From contig QZLF01000002.1 of the NCBI GenBank assembly GCA_016771945.1, forward strand, positions 1 through 64,000: a DNA stretch of 64,000 bases, read 5' to 3'. Position 1 is the stretch's first letter; every line of letters begins with the position of its first letter. Source of the DNA: Candidatus Leucobacter sulfamidivorax. GTDB taxonomy: Bacteria > Actinomycetota > Actinomycetes > Actinomycetales > Microbacteriaceae. Shown piece after piece: positions 1 to 8,702 of the stretch. Below the pieces are notes generated by a model that had not been told where the DNA came from, made no database searches, and was given only the letters and a program-made list of their open reading frames with translations. The translations under genes and the position numbers were made by a program.

Positions 1-108
1 GCTCAGGGGCGGACCCTGAAAGAGATCCGGCGTGGCCTCAAACGCTATCTCGCCCGTCATGTGTACCGGGTACTCACCGCTGCCCAGCCCGCACCGTTAC
101 CGGCTTGA
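1..108 (+). pseudogene. IS110-family transposase, C-terminal end only (cut by window edge)
   Basis: Frame 1 is open from the first base and ends at a TGA at 106-108, giving 35 residues that include TLKEIRRGLKRYLARHVYR. This basic helix ending a few residues before the stop is typical of the C-terminus of IS110-type (DEDD) transposases in actinobacteria, which join insertion-sequence circles without terminal inverted repeats. The stop is followed directly by CTTGACAAACATAGAAG, which resembles the 3' flank usually seen after such genes. Only the tail is visible, so whether the gene upstream is intact cannot be told. The family call rests on a short motif and the flank. Confidence 0.65.
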
Positions 109-289
109 CAAACATAGAAGGGTCTATTGCGCGAGGAAGGGACGGGACGGGGCAGGAGAAAGAGACCGGGCAGGGCGAGGGAAGAGAAATAGTTGCCCAT
201 TGAACGGGAAGGTTGGCGCGCACGGCGGCAATCCGCCCCACACTGGAGCGAAACGCCGCACGAACGGCGCACCGCACGAAGGAGAAGCC

Positions 290-1471
290 ATGACCGCAGA
301 GCGCACCCGCGTCGCCATCGTCGGAGCCGGCCCCGCCGGGCTCCTGCTCTCGCACCTGCTCGCCGAGGCGGGCATCGACTCGATCGTGCTCGACTCGCGC
401 AGCCGCGAGGACATCGAGCAGACCATCCGCGCGGGCATCCTCGAGCAGGGCACCGTCGAGATCCTCGAGAAGATCGAGGGCAGCCGCGTGCACACGATGG
501 GCCACCGGCACGACGGCGTCGAGCTGCGCTTCGCCGGCGAGGGCCATCGCATCGACTTCCCCGGGCTCACCGGCCGCAGCGTCTGGCTCTACCCCCAGCA
601 CGAGGTGCTCATCGACCTCATCGCGGCCCGGCTCGCGGCGGGTCAGGACCTGCGCTTCGGCGCGCACGTCGACACCGTCGAGGGCGTCGAGACCGACACC
701 CCCCGCATCACCGGGACCGACGCCGAGGGCAGGCCGTTCGAGATCGTCGCCGACTTCGTGGTGGGCGCCGACGGCTCGCGCAGCGTCGTGCGCCCCTCGG
801 TGGCGGGCTCGATGACCGCCGGCTACTTCCGCGAGTACCCCTTCGCCTGGTTCGGCATCCTCTGCGAGGCGCCGCCCAGCTCGGACGAGCTCATCTACAG
901 CAACTCCCCGAACGGCTTCGCGCTCATCAGCCAGCGCAGCGACACCGTGCAGCGCATGTACTTCCAGTGCGACCCCGAGGCGGACCCGAACGCCATGAGC
1001 GACGCCGAGATCTGGGAGACGCTGCAGAGCCGCGTGCCCGGCACTTCGCTGAACGAGGGGCCCATCTTCCAGCGCGACGTGCTGCGCTTCCGCAGCTTCG
1101 TGGTGAGCGAGCTGCGGAAGGGCCGCGCCGCGCTCGTGGGCGACGCCGCGCACACCGTGCCGCCGACCGGGGCGAAGGGCATGAACCTCGCCGTCGCCGA
1201 CGTGATCCTGCTGAACGAGGCCCTGCGCCGCCTGCTGCTCGAGAACGACGAGAGCGGCATCGACGCCTACGCCGAGGCCGCTCGCCACCGCATCTGGAAG
1301 GCGCAGCACTTCTCGTGGTGGATGACGAGCATGCTGCACCTCTCCCCCGAGTCGACCGAGTTCGATCGGTACCGCCAGCTGGGCGAGCTGCACGCGGTCG
1401 TCGAGAGCGAGGCCGGGCGACGCTACCTCGCCGAGTGCTACACCGGCTGGCCGTTCCGGACGACGCTGTAG
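290..1471 (+). CDS. pobA: 4-hydroxybenzoate 3-monooxygenase (p-hydroxybenzoate hydroxylase)
   Basis: Flavoprotein of 393 residues that hydroxylates 4-hydroxybenzoate to protocatechuate with NAD(P)H and O2, feeding the beta-ketoadipate pathway. The FAD-binding GAGPAG lies at residues 12-17, the DG motif (VGADGSRS) is in the middle, and the GD motif (LVGDAAHTVPPTGAKGMN) has its Asp at about 285. Length and motif spacing match PobA (about 394 residues). The ATG at 290 is chosen because GAAGGAG lies just upstream and the FAD motif then sits near the N-terminus; an open frame continues upstream but shows no domain. No other pca gene is in the window, so the ring-cleavage genes must be elsewhere. 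The gene is probably monocistronic; the IS110 remnant lies immediately upstream. Confidence 0.93.
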   Translation: MTAERTRVAIVGAGPAGLLLSHLLAEAGIDSIVLDSRSREDIEQTIRAGILEQGTVEILEKIEGSRVHTMGHRHDGVELRFAGEGHRIDFPGLTGRSVWLYPQHEVLIDLIAARLAAGQDLRFGAHVDTVEGVETDTPRITGTDAEGRPFEIVADFVVGADGSRSVVRPSVAGSMTAGYFREYPFAWFGILCEAPPSSDELIYSNSPNGFALISQRSDTVQRMYFQCDPEADPNAMSDAEIWETLQSRVPGTSLNEGPIFQRDVLRFRSFVVSELRKGRAALVGDAAHTVPPTGAKGMNLAVADVILLNEALRRLLLENDESGIDAYAEAARHRIWKAQHFSWWMTSMLHLSPESTEFDRYRQLGELHAVVESEAGRRYLAECYTGWPFRTTL

Positions 1472-1507
1472 GGGCGGGTCGGGCCTCCAATGCTCGAGAT
1501 ACCGCGC

Positions 1508-1513
1508 TATACT
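1508..1513 (+). promoter_or_regulatory. candidate -10 box of the toxin-antitoxin operon
   Basis: TATACT stands 45 bp before the antitoxin start. It is followed by a self-complementary TGCATGCA at about 1529-1536, which could be part of the autoregulatory operator bound by the ribbon-helix-helix antitoxin. No clear -35 box is seen. This is inferred from position and consensus only. Confidence 0.35.
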
Positions 1514-1557
1514 GGACGGTGCAGTCATTGCATGCAGAGCTGAGGGCGGTGATCCGT

Positions 1558-1818
1558 ATGACGGTGCTTACAGTGAGGAACCTCAGGCCTGAGGTCCATC
1601 AGCAGTTGCGCGAACAGGCAGCACGGCACGGTCGTTCAATGGAGGCCGAGGCGCGGGCGATTCTCGAGGCGGGGGTGGCTACCGACTCCCCGGATCTCGT
1701 CTCGCAATTGCGCGGCCTCGCCGAAGCGCTCGCGCTGTCGGACACGGAACTCGCGACAGTATTCCCGGAGCGCCGCACGGAGACTCAGCGCTCGGTCGCC
1801 CTGGGTGACGCCGCGTGA
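1558..1818 (+). CDS. FitA-like ribbon-helix-helix antitoxin
   Basis: Antitoxin of 86 residues that neutralises the PIN toxin encoded next and normally represses their shared promoter. The N-terminus (LTVRNLRPEVHQQLREQAARHGRSMEAEAR) is the Arc/FitA-type ribbon-helix-helix DNA-binding domain; the C-terminal half (AEALALSDTELATVFPERR) would wrap the toxin. The ATG at 1558 is preceded by a GAGGG stretch. The stop codon overlaps the toxin start by four bases (GTGA), the usual translational coupling in such pairs. A longer upstream reading frame exists but runs antisense-like through pobA and is ignored. Confidence 0.85.
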   Translation: MTVLTVRNLRPEVHQQLREQAARHGRSMEAEARAILEAGVATDSPDLVSQLRGLAEALALSDTELATVFPERRTETQRSVALGDAA

Positions 1819-2231
1819 TCGTGCTCGACACCAATGTGGTGTCGGCTCTGATGCGTCCCGACCTCGATCCTGCCATTGCGCGCTGGATAGCCGAGCATGA
1901 TCCTTCGGAGTTCGTTCTGACCGCTGTGACGCGGGCTGAGATCCGCTACGGTATCGCTCGGCTCCCGGCAGGGCAGCGTCGCGAACGACTCCGACACGCA
2001 GCCGATGCTCTGTTCGCCGCGCAAGCAGGGCGCATTCTCCCCTTCGATGAGCGAGCCGCGGATCTCTACGGAGACATCATCGCGCAGCGAGAGGCAACCG
2101 GACGACCCATCGGTGTGCTCGACGCTCAGATAGCGGCGATTGCGCGAGCCCACGACGCGGTCATCGCCACTCGGGATACCGGCGGCTTCGCCGACACCGG
2201 CACGGCTATCGTCAACCCCTTCGAGATGTAG
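1815..2231 (+). CDS. FitB/VapC-type PIN-domain toxin (ribonuclease)
   Basis: A 138-residue PIN-domain protein, predicted to be a Mg2+-dependent RNase that blocks translation when free of its antitoxin. The acidic PIN quartet is visible at D5 (VLDTN), E42 (RAEIRYG), D103 (VLDAQIAA) and D121 (TRDTGGF). The GTG start overlaps the antitoxin stop. The C-terminus DTGGFADTGTAIVNPFEM is characteristic of the FitB subgroup. The pair lies in otherwise chromosomal sequence between pobA and an unknown gene, so it may be a small past insertion. It appears intact. Confidence 0.87.
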   Translation: MIVLDTNVVSALMRPDLDPAIARWIAEHDPSEFVLTAVTRAEIRYGIARLPAGQRRERLRHAADALFAAQAGRILPFDERAADLYGDIIAQREATGRPIGVLDAQIAAIARAHDAVIATRDTGGFADTGTAIVNPFEM

Positions 2232-2285
2232 AGCAGCGGGAGCGGGCCCCCGCATCGCCCCAGTGCACCCGGATACGCTGAATAC

Positions 2286-4199
2286 ATGGCGAACCCCTTC
2301 GAAGACCCCGAGCTTCTCGCGGCGATGGCGCGATTCGGAGTCGTCCACCGACCCGGCTCGGCGCAGGAGGCTCTGAAGGAACTGGCGCCTCTCCTCGCAG
2401 CCGAGGGCGTCGACCTCGACGACCCCGATGCGGATTTCGACATCGACCAGCTGAACGCGGCGCTCACCCGAGCGACCGAGCGTCGCAATCTCGAGATCGC
2501 GACGCCGATCGGCGAGCATCGCACCCGGGCACTCGCCGTGCTGCGCACCTCGGGCATCGCATTCGCCGACGGGCGACCCGATGATGCGGCCGCGCTCCTC
2601 GGCGACATCGAGCCCGATGAGACCGAGAACCGCCCCTCCGCCTCCCACGTCATCGGGGCCGGGCTGGGCGCGCTCGACACCTGGTTCGCCGATCCCTCGC
2701 TCGGCGGAATGCTCTCCGTCGTACGGATGCCGAAGTGGCACAGCAAACCCTCGCGAAACGTCGCGAACGACATCCTCGCGCTCGCCAGCAAGCACCGCGC
2801 CTTCGACTCGCTGCACAGCCTCATCGTGCGGCACGCGGGGCTCGCGGTCTTGGAGGGCACCGCACTCGCGGTCGCTGGCGCACTGGCCGCGATCGCAAAT
2901 CGCGAGGGGTCGAGCGTCGCCGAGATCTCGGCGCGCCTGCTCACCGCGCAGGATGCGGCGATCCCCGAAGCGTCTCGTCCCGAGCCGCGACAGGGCTCCG
3001 GCGCGGCGTTCGGCGTCACTCCCCCGTTGATCACCGCCGCCGACCACGGCCTGCTGAGCCGCTTCGGCGCCTGGCTCGAGCGGGAGCCCTACATCGCCGG
3101 CCCCGCCGTCGAGATCGAGCTCGCCATGTTCGAGCACTTGCTGACCATCGCGCGCGAATACGGTCTCGATCTCGACAGGCCGAAGGACATGCTTCCGTTC
3201 TGCCTCCGGTTCTTTGATCCCGACGAGTATGAAGAACCGGAGGGGTTCGACACCCCCGGTATGCAGATGAACACGGCATACACTTTGGACGACTATCTGC
3301 ACTTCCAACTGCAGACCGCGAAGCACCCCGATGCTTGGGAGCGGGCTCACGGCTTCATCGAAGAACTGCTCGATGACCTCTCCGCGGAACTCGACGATCG
3401 CAGCGGTGCTCCCTCCGATGAGCTGATCCGCATCGCTCAGGAGGCGGACTCCCTCGACCCCACGCCCCGCCTCGCCGCGCTCGCGCGGGTACCGCTCGTG
3501 AATGGAGTGCGCGAGTTGCTCGTCTGGGTCGGCAAGCGTCGGCGCGTCACGCAGACCGGAGCAGTGCGCCGCAACGAGATCGGCGAGGTTGCGGCATTCC
3601 TGGGCATCAACGCTCAGGGGGTGGCGAAGCATCCCGATCCCGAATTCGATCCCGCGCTCGAATTCGACGCTGAGCCAGACTACGACGCCATCGTCTATGC
3701 ATCGTCGATGTGGGAGGTACCGGCACTCGCCGCCTGGTGGGAGTCGCTCAAGATGTTGGAAATCATCCGCACGAACACCTCCAGCGTCTCGCCGGGACCC
3801 GCAGCCGAGACCTGGCTCGCCCAGGAGCCCGTGCCGATCGAGCTCGCCGGGCAGCTCGTGGCAGCCACCGTCGCATACGCGCTCACCGTCGATCTAGTCG
3901 ATGAGCGCTCGAGCTTCTTCGCCTTCTTCGACCGCGGTGCCTTCGCCCTCACCATCGCCCGCCTGCTCGGTGCGCTCTCGCCCGAGCATTCACCGGGTAG
4001 ACCTGCCGACGAGAATGATCTCCGCACCGTTCTGCTGCTCGGACGCTCCACGAACATGCTGCGAACACTCGAGCGGTTCGGTGTCATCGCCCTCGACCCG
4101 CAGGGTGAGCCCGTCATCGCTCCCGAACTCCGCGGAGTGATGGCCAAGGCGGTGATGTTCGCGATCATGCAGCTCGACGCGAACGCGAGCATCGGGTAG
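2286..4199 (+). CDS. hypothetical protein, 637 residues, family not recognised
   Basis: A long single-domain-looking, acidic protein starting MANPFEDPELLAAMARFG at an ATG at 2286. I see no signal peptide, no convincing membrane segment, no Walker motif and no known catalytic motif. The sequence is rich in Ala/Leu/Glu/Asp and looks mostly helical, with one hydrophobic Ala-rich segment near residue 200 (AVLEGTALAVAGALAAIAN). It is monocistronic, between the toxin gene and the convergent alpha/beta hydrolase gene, with only 4 bp between the two stop codons. Codon usage looks like its chromosomal neighbours. The coding call is firm from length and composition; the function is unknown. Confidence 0.75.
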   Translation: MANPFEDPELLAAMARFGVVHRPGSAQEALKELAPLLAAEGVDLDDPDADFDIDQLNAALTRATERRNLEIATPIGEHRTRALAVLRTSGIAFADGRPDDAAALLGDIEPDETENRPSASHVIGAGLGALDTWFADPSLGGMLSVVRMPKWHSKPSRNVANDILALASKHRAFDSLHSLIVRHAGLAVLEGTALAVAGALAAIANREGSSVAEISARLLTAQDAAIPEASRPEPRQGSGAAFGVTPPLITAADHGLLSRFGAWLEREPYIAGPAVEIELAMFEHLLTIAREYGLDLDRPKDMLPFCLRFFDPDEYEEPEGFDTPGMQMNTAYTLDDYLHFQLQTAKHPDAWERAHGFIEELLDDLSAELDDRSGAPSDELIRIAQEADSLDPTPRLAALARVPLVNGVRELLVWVGKRRRVTQTGAVRRNEIGEVAAFLGINAQGVAKHPDPEFDPALEFDAEPDYDAIVYASSMWEVPALAAWWESLKMLEIIRTNTSSVSPGPAAETWLAQEPVPIELAGQLVAATVAYALTVDLVDERSSFFAFFDRGAFALTIARLLGALSPEHSPGRPADENDLRTVLLLGRSTNMLRTLERFGVIALDPQGEPVIAPELRGVMAKAVMFAIMQLDANASIG

Positions 4200-4203
4200 T
4201 CCG

Positions 4204-5115
4204 CTACTCCCCCAGCTCGGCCCGCAGCACCTCCCCGAGCGCCCGCGCGCCCTCGGCGGCGAGCACGACCGTGTAGTGGTTGAGATCGCCGAGGCGCACG
4301 TGGCGGATCGCCGGGTGCGCCCCGAGCATCCGCTCCAGGTGGGCGGGCGCGTACAGACCCGGGGTCTCGTCGCGCAGGCCGCGCGGCACCGAGACGAAGA
4401 GCACCGGCGGGCCGGAAACGCCCAGCGTCGCGAGAGCCGCCGGAAGGGCGGATCCCGAGTTCATGTCGATCGTGTCCTCGGTGACGGTGGCGAGGCTCGT
4501 CGCCGGCCGCAGCTCCGAGCCCGCGGGCACGAGGTCGTAGGCCAGGTAGGTCTCGAGCTCGGGGCTCCAGGCGCCTGCGAAGGCCGGGTGGTCGCGCCAG
4601 AAGTCGAAGTAGGCGGCGACCGAGGCGAAGCGCATCGAGAGCCGCTCCGCCGTGGGGCCGAGGATCGCCGCCACGAGCTGCTCGGGCGAGAGCCCCGCCG
4701 GCGCGTCGAGCGGCAGCCCGCCGTCGACGAGCACGAGCCGCGCCACGCGCTCGGGCGCCGCATGCGCGAGCGCGACCGCGACGAAGCCGCCCATCGAGTG
4801 CCCGACGACCGGTGCCGAGTCGACGTCCAGCGCGTCGAGCACCGCCACGAGATCGGCCGCGTGGGCCCGCAGGCCGGCCGGGCCGGGCAGCGCGTTGCTC
4901 GATCCGCGCCCCCGCAGATCGGGGGCGATGACGCGCGCGCCCGGCAGCTCGGCGACCACGAGCGGCCACGCGAGATGCGACGAGGTGATGCCGTGCACCG
5001 CGAGCACCGACGGAACCTGCGCACCCTCGGTGATCGCGATCGGGTCCCAGACCCCGACGCGTATCTGCCCGCCCGCGACGGGCACGTCGAGCGTGTGGTA
5101 CTTGTGGGTGATCAT
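4204..5115 (-). CDS. alpha/beta-fold hydrolase
   Basis: Predicted hydrolase of 303 residues with the canonical fold: oxyanion region VHGITSSHLAW (about 40-50), nucleophile elbow GHSMGG with Ser at 107, and a C-terminal His at about 280 in LGDLNHYT. It is cytoplasmic, without a signal peptide. The ATG at 5115 overlaps the stop of the 3-hydroxybutyrate dehydrogenase gene (ATGA), so the two are translationally coupled. Location downstream of ketone-body genes suggests an ester or thioester substrate, possibly a hydroxybutyrate oligomer; this is inference, and the family is too broad for a substrate assignment. Confidence 0.82.
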   Translation of the reverse strand: MITHKYHTLDVPVAGGQIRVGVWDPIAITEGAQVPSVLAVHGITSSHLAWPLVVAELPGARVIAPDLRGRGSSNALPGPAGLRAHAADLVAVLDALDVDSAPVVGHSMGGFVAVALAHAAPERVARLVLVDGGLPLDAPAGLSPEQLVAAILGPTAERLSMRFASVAAYFDFWRDHPAFAGAWSPELETYLAYDLVPAGSELRPATSLATVTEDTIDMNSGSALPAALATLGVSGPPVLFVSVPRGLRDETPGLYAPAHLERMLGAHPAIRHVRLGDLNHYTVVLAAEGARALGEVLRAELGE

Positions 5116-5891
5116 CGGGCGGTCCAGCCGCCGTCCATCGTGTACGACGCCCCCGTCACCATCGCCGCGGCATCCGAGGCGAGCCAGCCCGCGAGCGAGG
5201 CGACCTCCTCGGGCTCGACGAGCCGCTTGATCGCGCTCTCGGTCAGCATCACCTGCTCGACCACCTCGCTCTCGGGGATGCCGTGCAGCTTCGCCTGATC
5301 GACGATCTGCTTCTCGACGAGCGCGGTGCGCACATAGGCGGGGCTGATGCAGTTGCTCGTCACCCCGTGCGGCCCGCCCTCGAGCGCGGTCACCTTCGAC
5401 AGCCCCTCGAGGGCGTGCTTCGCGGTGACGTACGCCGACTTGAAGGCGCTCGCCCGCAGCCCGTGCACGCTCGAGAGGTTGATGATGCGACCCCAGCCTC
5501 GCGAGTACATGCCCGGCAGGACCGCACGGATCAGCAGGAACGGCGCCTCGACCATGAGCCGCTGGATCAGCCGGAACATCTCGGGGTCGAACTCCTCGAT
5601 CGGGGCCACCCGCTGGATGCCGGCGTTGTTCACGAGGATGTCGGCCTCGAGGGTCAGCCCGTCGAGCTCGGCGGTGTCGGAGAGGTCGACCCGCCAGGTC
5701 TCGGCGGTGCCGCCGCTCTCCTCGCCAAGCCGCCCGAGTTCGGCAGCGGCCTGCTCGGCGGCCCCGCCGTTCAGATCGGCGACCACGACGTGCGCGCCGC
5801 GCCTGACGAACTCCATCGCGCAGGCGCGCCCGATGCCGCTCGCGCCCCCCGTGACGACGGCCCGCTTCCCCGCAAGATCCCGTGTGCTCAT
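5112..5891 (-). CDS. 3-hydroxybutyrate dehydrogenase (short-chain dehydrogenase/reductase)
   Basis: An SDR of 259 residues predicted to oxidise D-3-hydroxybutyrate to acetoacetate with NAD+. The nucleotide-binding TGGASGIG lies at 14-21, followed by NNAGIQ, catalytic Ser in NLSSVHG, and YVTAKH (the YxxxK pair). The stretch around SSVHGLRASAFKSAYVTAKH and the loop PAYVRTALVEKQ are typical of the bdhA group. The ATG at 5891 is chosen because the Rossmann motif then begins at residue 14; an upstream extension has no domain. It is coupled to the downstream hydrolase gene by a 4-bp overlap. Its context with scoAB and a thiolase supports the substrate. Confidence 0.86.
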   Translation of the reverse strand: MSTRDLAGKRAVVTGGASGIGRACAMEFVRRGAHVVVADLNGGAAEQAAAELGRLGEESGGTAETWRVDLSDTAELDGLTLEADILVNNAGIQRVAPIEEFDPEMFRLIQRLMVEAPFLLIRAVLPGMYSRGWGRIINLSSVHGLRASAFKSAYVTAKHALEGLSKVTALEGGPHGVTSNCISPAYVRTALVEKQIVDQAKLHGIPESEVVEQVMLTESAIKRLVEPEEVASLAGWLASDAAAMVTGASYTMDGGWTAR

Positions 5892-5962
5892 GACTCCATT
5901 CTCCAACGGAATCCGCCGCAGAACATCTGATGCCGTTCCGCAGTGCAACCGCACGGACGACC

Positions 5963-5998
5963 GAAGGGGGTCGGGATCCGCGGATCCCGACCCCCTTC
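5963..5998. terminator. perfect 36-bp palindrome, probable transcription terminator
   Basis: Two 18-base arms meeting at 5980/5981 are perfectly complementary (GAAGGGGGTCGGGATCCG and its reverse complement). It lies in the 120-bp gap between the thiolase stop and the dehydrogenase start, both on the minus strand. A very stable GC-rich hairpin without a clear U-tract is a common terminator form in actinobacteria. It would separate scoAB-thiolase from the dehydrogenase-hydrolase pair. Confidence 0.6.
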
Positions 5999-6011
5999 CG
6001 CGTGCAGGCGA

Positions 6012-7187
6012 CTACACCGCGCGCAGCACGATGGCGCTGCCCTGACCGCCGCCGCCGCAGATGCCGACGGCGCCGAGCGAGCCCGTGCCGAGCTCCGCGA
6101 GCTGACGGGCGAGGGTGCCCACGATGCGGGCCCCCGAGGCGCCGATCGGGTGCCCGAGCGCGATCGCACCGCCGTGCGGATTCACGATCGCGGGGTCGAG
6201 GCCGAGCTCGCGGGTCGACTGCAGACCGACGGCCGCGAAGGCCTCGTTGATCTCGACCGCTGCGAGGTCGGCGACGGACGCTCCACCCTCCACCTTGGCG
6301 AGCGCCGCGGCGATCGCGCGGGCGGGCTGCGAGTGCAGGTGCGTGTCGGGTCCGGCGACGAAGGCGTGCGCCTCGACCCGTGCGATCGGCTTCAGACCGA
6401 GGCGCGAGACCGCGGCCTCGCTCACGATCACGAGCGCGGCCGCGCCGTCGCTGATCTGCGAGGCGTTGCCCGCGGTGATCGTGCCGTCCTTGGCGAAGGC
6501 CGGACGCAGGCCCGCGAGGCCCTCGGCCGTGGTGTCGGCACGCACGCCGTCGTCCGCCGAGACCACGGTGTCGCCGCGGCGGGAGGCCACGGTGAAGGGC
6601 TCGATCTCGCCGGCGAGGAACTCGGCCGAGGCCGCGACACGCTGGTGCGAAGCGGCGGCGAAGGCGTCCTGATCCTCGCGCGAGAGCTCGAGCGGGCCGT
6701 TGCCCTCCTCGGTCAGCGCGCCCATGGCGGTGCGGCCGAAGGCATCGGTCAGGCCGTCGTGGTCGACGGTGTCGACGAGCGTCGCCGGGCCGTACTTGGT
6801 GCCGGCCCGCAGCGGGATGACGTGCGGGGCCAGCGACATCGACTCCTGCCCGACCGCGACGACCACCTCCGCCTCGCCCGCGGCGATGAGGCGCACCGCC
6901 TGCGTGACCGCCTCGGTGCCCGAGAGGCACACGGCGTTCAGCGTGACCGCGGGCACGTCGAAGGAGATGCCCGCCCCGATGGCGGTCTGCCGCGCGGGGT
7001 TCTGGCCGGCGCCGCCCTGCAGCACCTGACCGGCGATGACCTGGTCCACCTGCTCCGGCGCGACGCCCGCGCGCGCCAGGGCGGCCTTCACCGCGTGCGC
7101 GCCGAGCGCCGTCGCGGGCTGCGCGGCGAGCTGCCCGGTGAAGCGGGTGAACGGGGTGCGGGCGTAGCCCGCGATGAGCGCGGTCAT
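6012..7187 (-). CDS. acetyl-CoA C-acetyltransferase (thiolase)
   Basis: A 391-residue thiolase expected to cleave acetoacetyl-CoA to two acetyl-CoA. The acylated cysteine is C87 ([12 protein letters not shown]), the catalytic His lies in [17 protein letters not shown], and the second Cys is in the C-terminal [11 protein letters not shown]. The ATG at 7187 overlaps the scoB stop by four bases. A beta-ketoadipyl-CoA thiolase (PcaF) was considered because pobA is nearby, but the partner CoA-transferase subunits are of the succinyl-CoA:acetoacetate type, so acetoacetyl-CoA is the better substrate guess. Confidence 0.87.
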   Translation of the reverse strand: MTALIAGYARTPFTRFTGQLAAQPATALGAHAVKAALARAGVAPEQVDQVIAGQVLQGGAGQNPARQTAIGAGISFDVPAVTLNAVCLSGTEAVTQAVRLIAAGEAEVVVAVGQESMSLAPHVIPLRAGTKYGPATLVDTVDHDGLTDAFGRTAMGALTEEGNGPLELSREDQDAFAAASHQRVAASAEFLAGEIEPFTVASRRGDTVVSADDGVRADTTAEGLAGLRPAFAKDGTITAGNASQISDGAAALVIVSEAAVSRLGLKPIARVEAHAFVAGPDTHLHSQPARAIAAALAKVEGGASVADLAAVEINEAFAAVGLQSTRELGLDPAIVNPHGGAIALGHPIGASGARIVGTLARQLAELGTGSLGAVGICGGGGQGSAIVLRAV

Positions 7188-7831
7188 CGGCTCTCCTCCT
7201 CGAGTTCGGTGGCGAACGGGGCGCCGGTCGCCTCGCGGATCTCCTCCTCCGTGTGCCCCGGCGCGATGCGTCGCAGTACAAGGCCGCCGCCCGTCACGTC
7301 GAAGACGGCCCGGTCGGTGACGATGCGGTTCACGACGCCTGCGCCGGTGAGCGGCAGCTCGCACTTCTCGACGATCTTCGGGCTGCCGTCCTTCGCGACG
7401 TGCTCGGTAATGACGACCACGCGGGGGGTGCCGGCGACGAGATCCATCGCGCCGCCCATGCCCTTCACGAGCTTGCCGGGGATCGTCCAGTTCGCGAGGT
7501 CGCCGTTCGCGGCCACCTGCATCGCGCCCAGGATCGCGGTCTGCACGTGGCCGCCGCGGATCATGCCGAACGAGGTCGCCGAGTCGAAGATCGAGGCGCC
7601 CGGCACGAGCGTCACGGTCTGCTTGCCGGCGTTGATGAGGTCGGCGTCCTCCTCGCCCTCGAAGGGGAAGAGGCCCATGCCGAGGATGCCGTTCTCGCTC
7701 TGCAGCTTCACGGTGACGCCCTCGGGCAGGTTGTTGGCGACCAGGGTCGGGATACCGATCCCGAGGTTCACGTACTGGCCGTCCTCGAGCTCCTCGGCCG
7801 CGATCGCGGCCATCTCGTCACGAGTCCACAT
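7184..7831 (-). CDS. scoB: 3-oxoacid CoA-transferase subunit B
   Basis: Subunit of 215 residues carrying the catalytic glutamate in SENGILGMG, which forms the covalent CoA thioester during transfer of CoA from succinyl-CoA to acetoacetate. Other family signatures are [14 protein letters not shown] near the N-terminus and [14 protein letters not shown]. The ATG at 7831 is one base beyond the scoA stop, and the stop overlaps the thiolase start, so scoA-scoB-thiolase form a tight operon. The longer open frame upstream overlaps scoA and is not used. Confidence 0.9.
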   Translation of the reverse strand: MWTRDEMAAIAAEELEDGQYVNLGIGIPTLVANNLPEGVTVKLQSENGILGMGLFPFEGEEDADLINAGKQTVTLVPGASIFDSATSFGMIRGGHVQTAILGAMQVAANGDLANWTIPGKLVKGMGGAMDLVAGTPRVVVITEHVAKDGSPKIVEKCELPLTGAGVVNRIVTDRAVFDVTGGGLVLRRIAPGHTEEEIREATGAPFATELEEESR

Positions 7832-7832
7832 G

Positions 7833-8558
7833 TCAGGCCTCCCCACCGGTCGCGGCGCTCTCGCGCTGGCGAACCGTGCGTTGCTCGATGTCCTTCGTCG
7901 GGTCCTCCACGCGCACAACGCACTGCACGAAGACGCCCGGAGTGTCGATCCGCTCGGGATCGAGGTAGACGCCGCTCAGCGTCTCGACCTCGGCGATCGT
8001 GACGCGACCGCACATCGCCGCGAGTGGGTTGAAGTTGCGCGCCGTGAGGCGATAGCGAAGGTTCCCCTCGGCGTCGCCGATGTTCGCGCGCACCAGAGCG
8101 AGGTCGGCCACGATGCCGCGCTCGAGGATCGCCCGCTTGCCGTCGAACTCGGCCTCAGGCTTGCCCTCGGCGATCGGCGTGCCCAGGCCCGTCGGCGTGT
8201 AGAACGCCGGGATGCCCGCGCCGCCCGCGCGCATGCGCTCCGCGAGGGTGCCCTGCGGCACGAACTCCACGTCGAGCACGCCGTTCAGGTACTGCTCGGC
8301 GAAGAGCTTGTTCTCGCCCACGTACGAGGCGAGCACCTTCTTCACCTGCTGATTCTCGAGCAGCAGGCCGAGGCCCTTGCCGTCGACGCCCATGTTGTTC
8401 GAGACGATCGTGAGATCCTTCGCGCCGCTGTCGCGGACCGCGCGGATGAGATTGCTCGGGATACCGCTCAGCCCGAAGCCGCCGACCGCGATGGTCATGC
8501 CGTCCTCGATGATCCCTTCGAGCGCCTCCGCGGCGCTCGACCTGACTTTCGACACCAT
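7833..8558 (-). CDS. scoA: 3-oxoacid CoA-transferase subunit A
   Basis: Subunit of 241 residues that pairs with ScoB to activate acetoacetate. Diagnostic segments are [13 protein letters not shown] at the N-terminus, [23 protein letters not shown] and [21 protein letters not shown], which fit the SCOT type rather than PcaI. It is first gene of a minus-strand operon (scoA, scoB, thiolase), transcribed divergently from an IclR regulator across about 145 bp, which makes that regulator the likely controller. Confidence 0.9.
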   Translation of the reverse strand: MVSKVRSSAAEALEGIIEDGMTIAVGGFGLSGIPSNLIRAVRDSGAKDLTIVSNNMGVDGKGLGLLLENQQVKKVLASYVGENKLFAEQYLNGVLDVEFVPQGTLAERMRAGGAGIPAFYTPTGLGTPIAEGKPEAEFDGKRAILERGIVADLALVRANIGDAEGNLRYRLTARNFNPLAAMCGRVTIAEVETLSGVYLDPERIDTPGVFVQCVVRVEDPTKDIEQRTVRQRESAATGGEA

Positions 8559-8702
8559 CCGCTGCCTTTCCGTTCATGATGTGGCCGAGTGGATCGGCCC
8601 CGTTCCAGACTAAGATCGGCGTATCGGCGCGGTCAACTCGGGGATGAGACCGTCCGGCAAGGTGCTCGCCAGGTGGGCGATTCGCCGTGTATCGTCCATA
8701 TT
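8559..8702. promoter_or_regulatory. divergent promoter region between scoA and the IclR regulator
   Basis: This 144-bp gap must contain the promoters for the scoA operon (minus) and the iclR-type gene (plus). No strong consensus -35/-10 pair or long palindrome is apparent by eye, so the operator cannot be placed. IclR-family proteins usually bind in exactly this kind of divergent region. Confidence 0.4.

Noticed and set aside
105-110. TTGACA read as a -35 promoter box for pobA
   Set aside because: It coincides with the conserved flank after IS110-type transposase genes, and no matching -10 follows at the right distance.
74-1528. Long open frame on the minus strand across pobA
   Set aside because: Antisense to a well-supported gene, no domain, and of a composition expected from the mirror of GC-rich codons.
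6012-7187. Thiolase as PcaF (beta-ketoadipyl-CoA thiolase) of the pob/pca pathway
   Set aside because: The partner CoA-transferase subunits and hydroxybutyrate dehydrogenase indicate acetoacetyl-CoA as substrate.
5116-7281. Very long minus-strand frame running through the dehydrogenase and thiolase genes into the alpha/beta hydrolase
   Set aside because: Only its last 303 codons (4204-5115) are a real gene; the rest is a Arg/Gly/Ala-rich off-frame shadow of two recognised enzymes.
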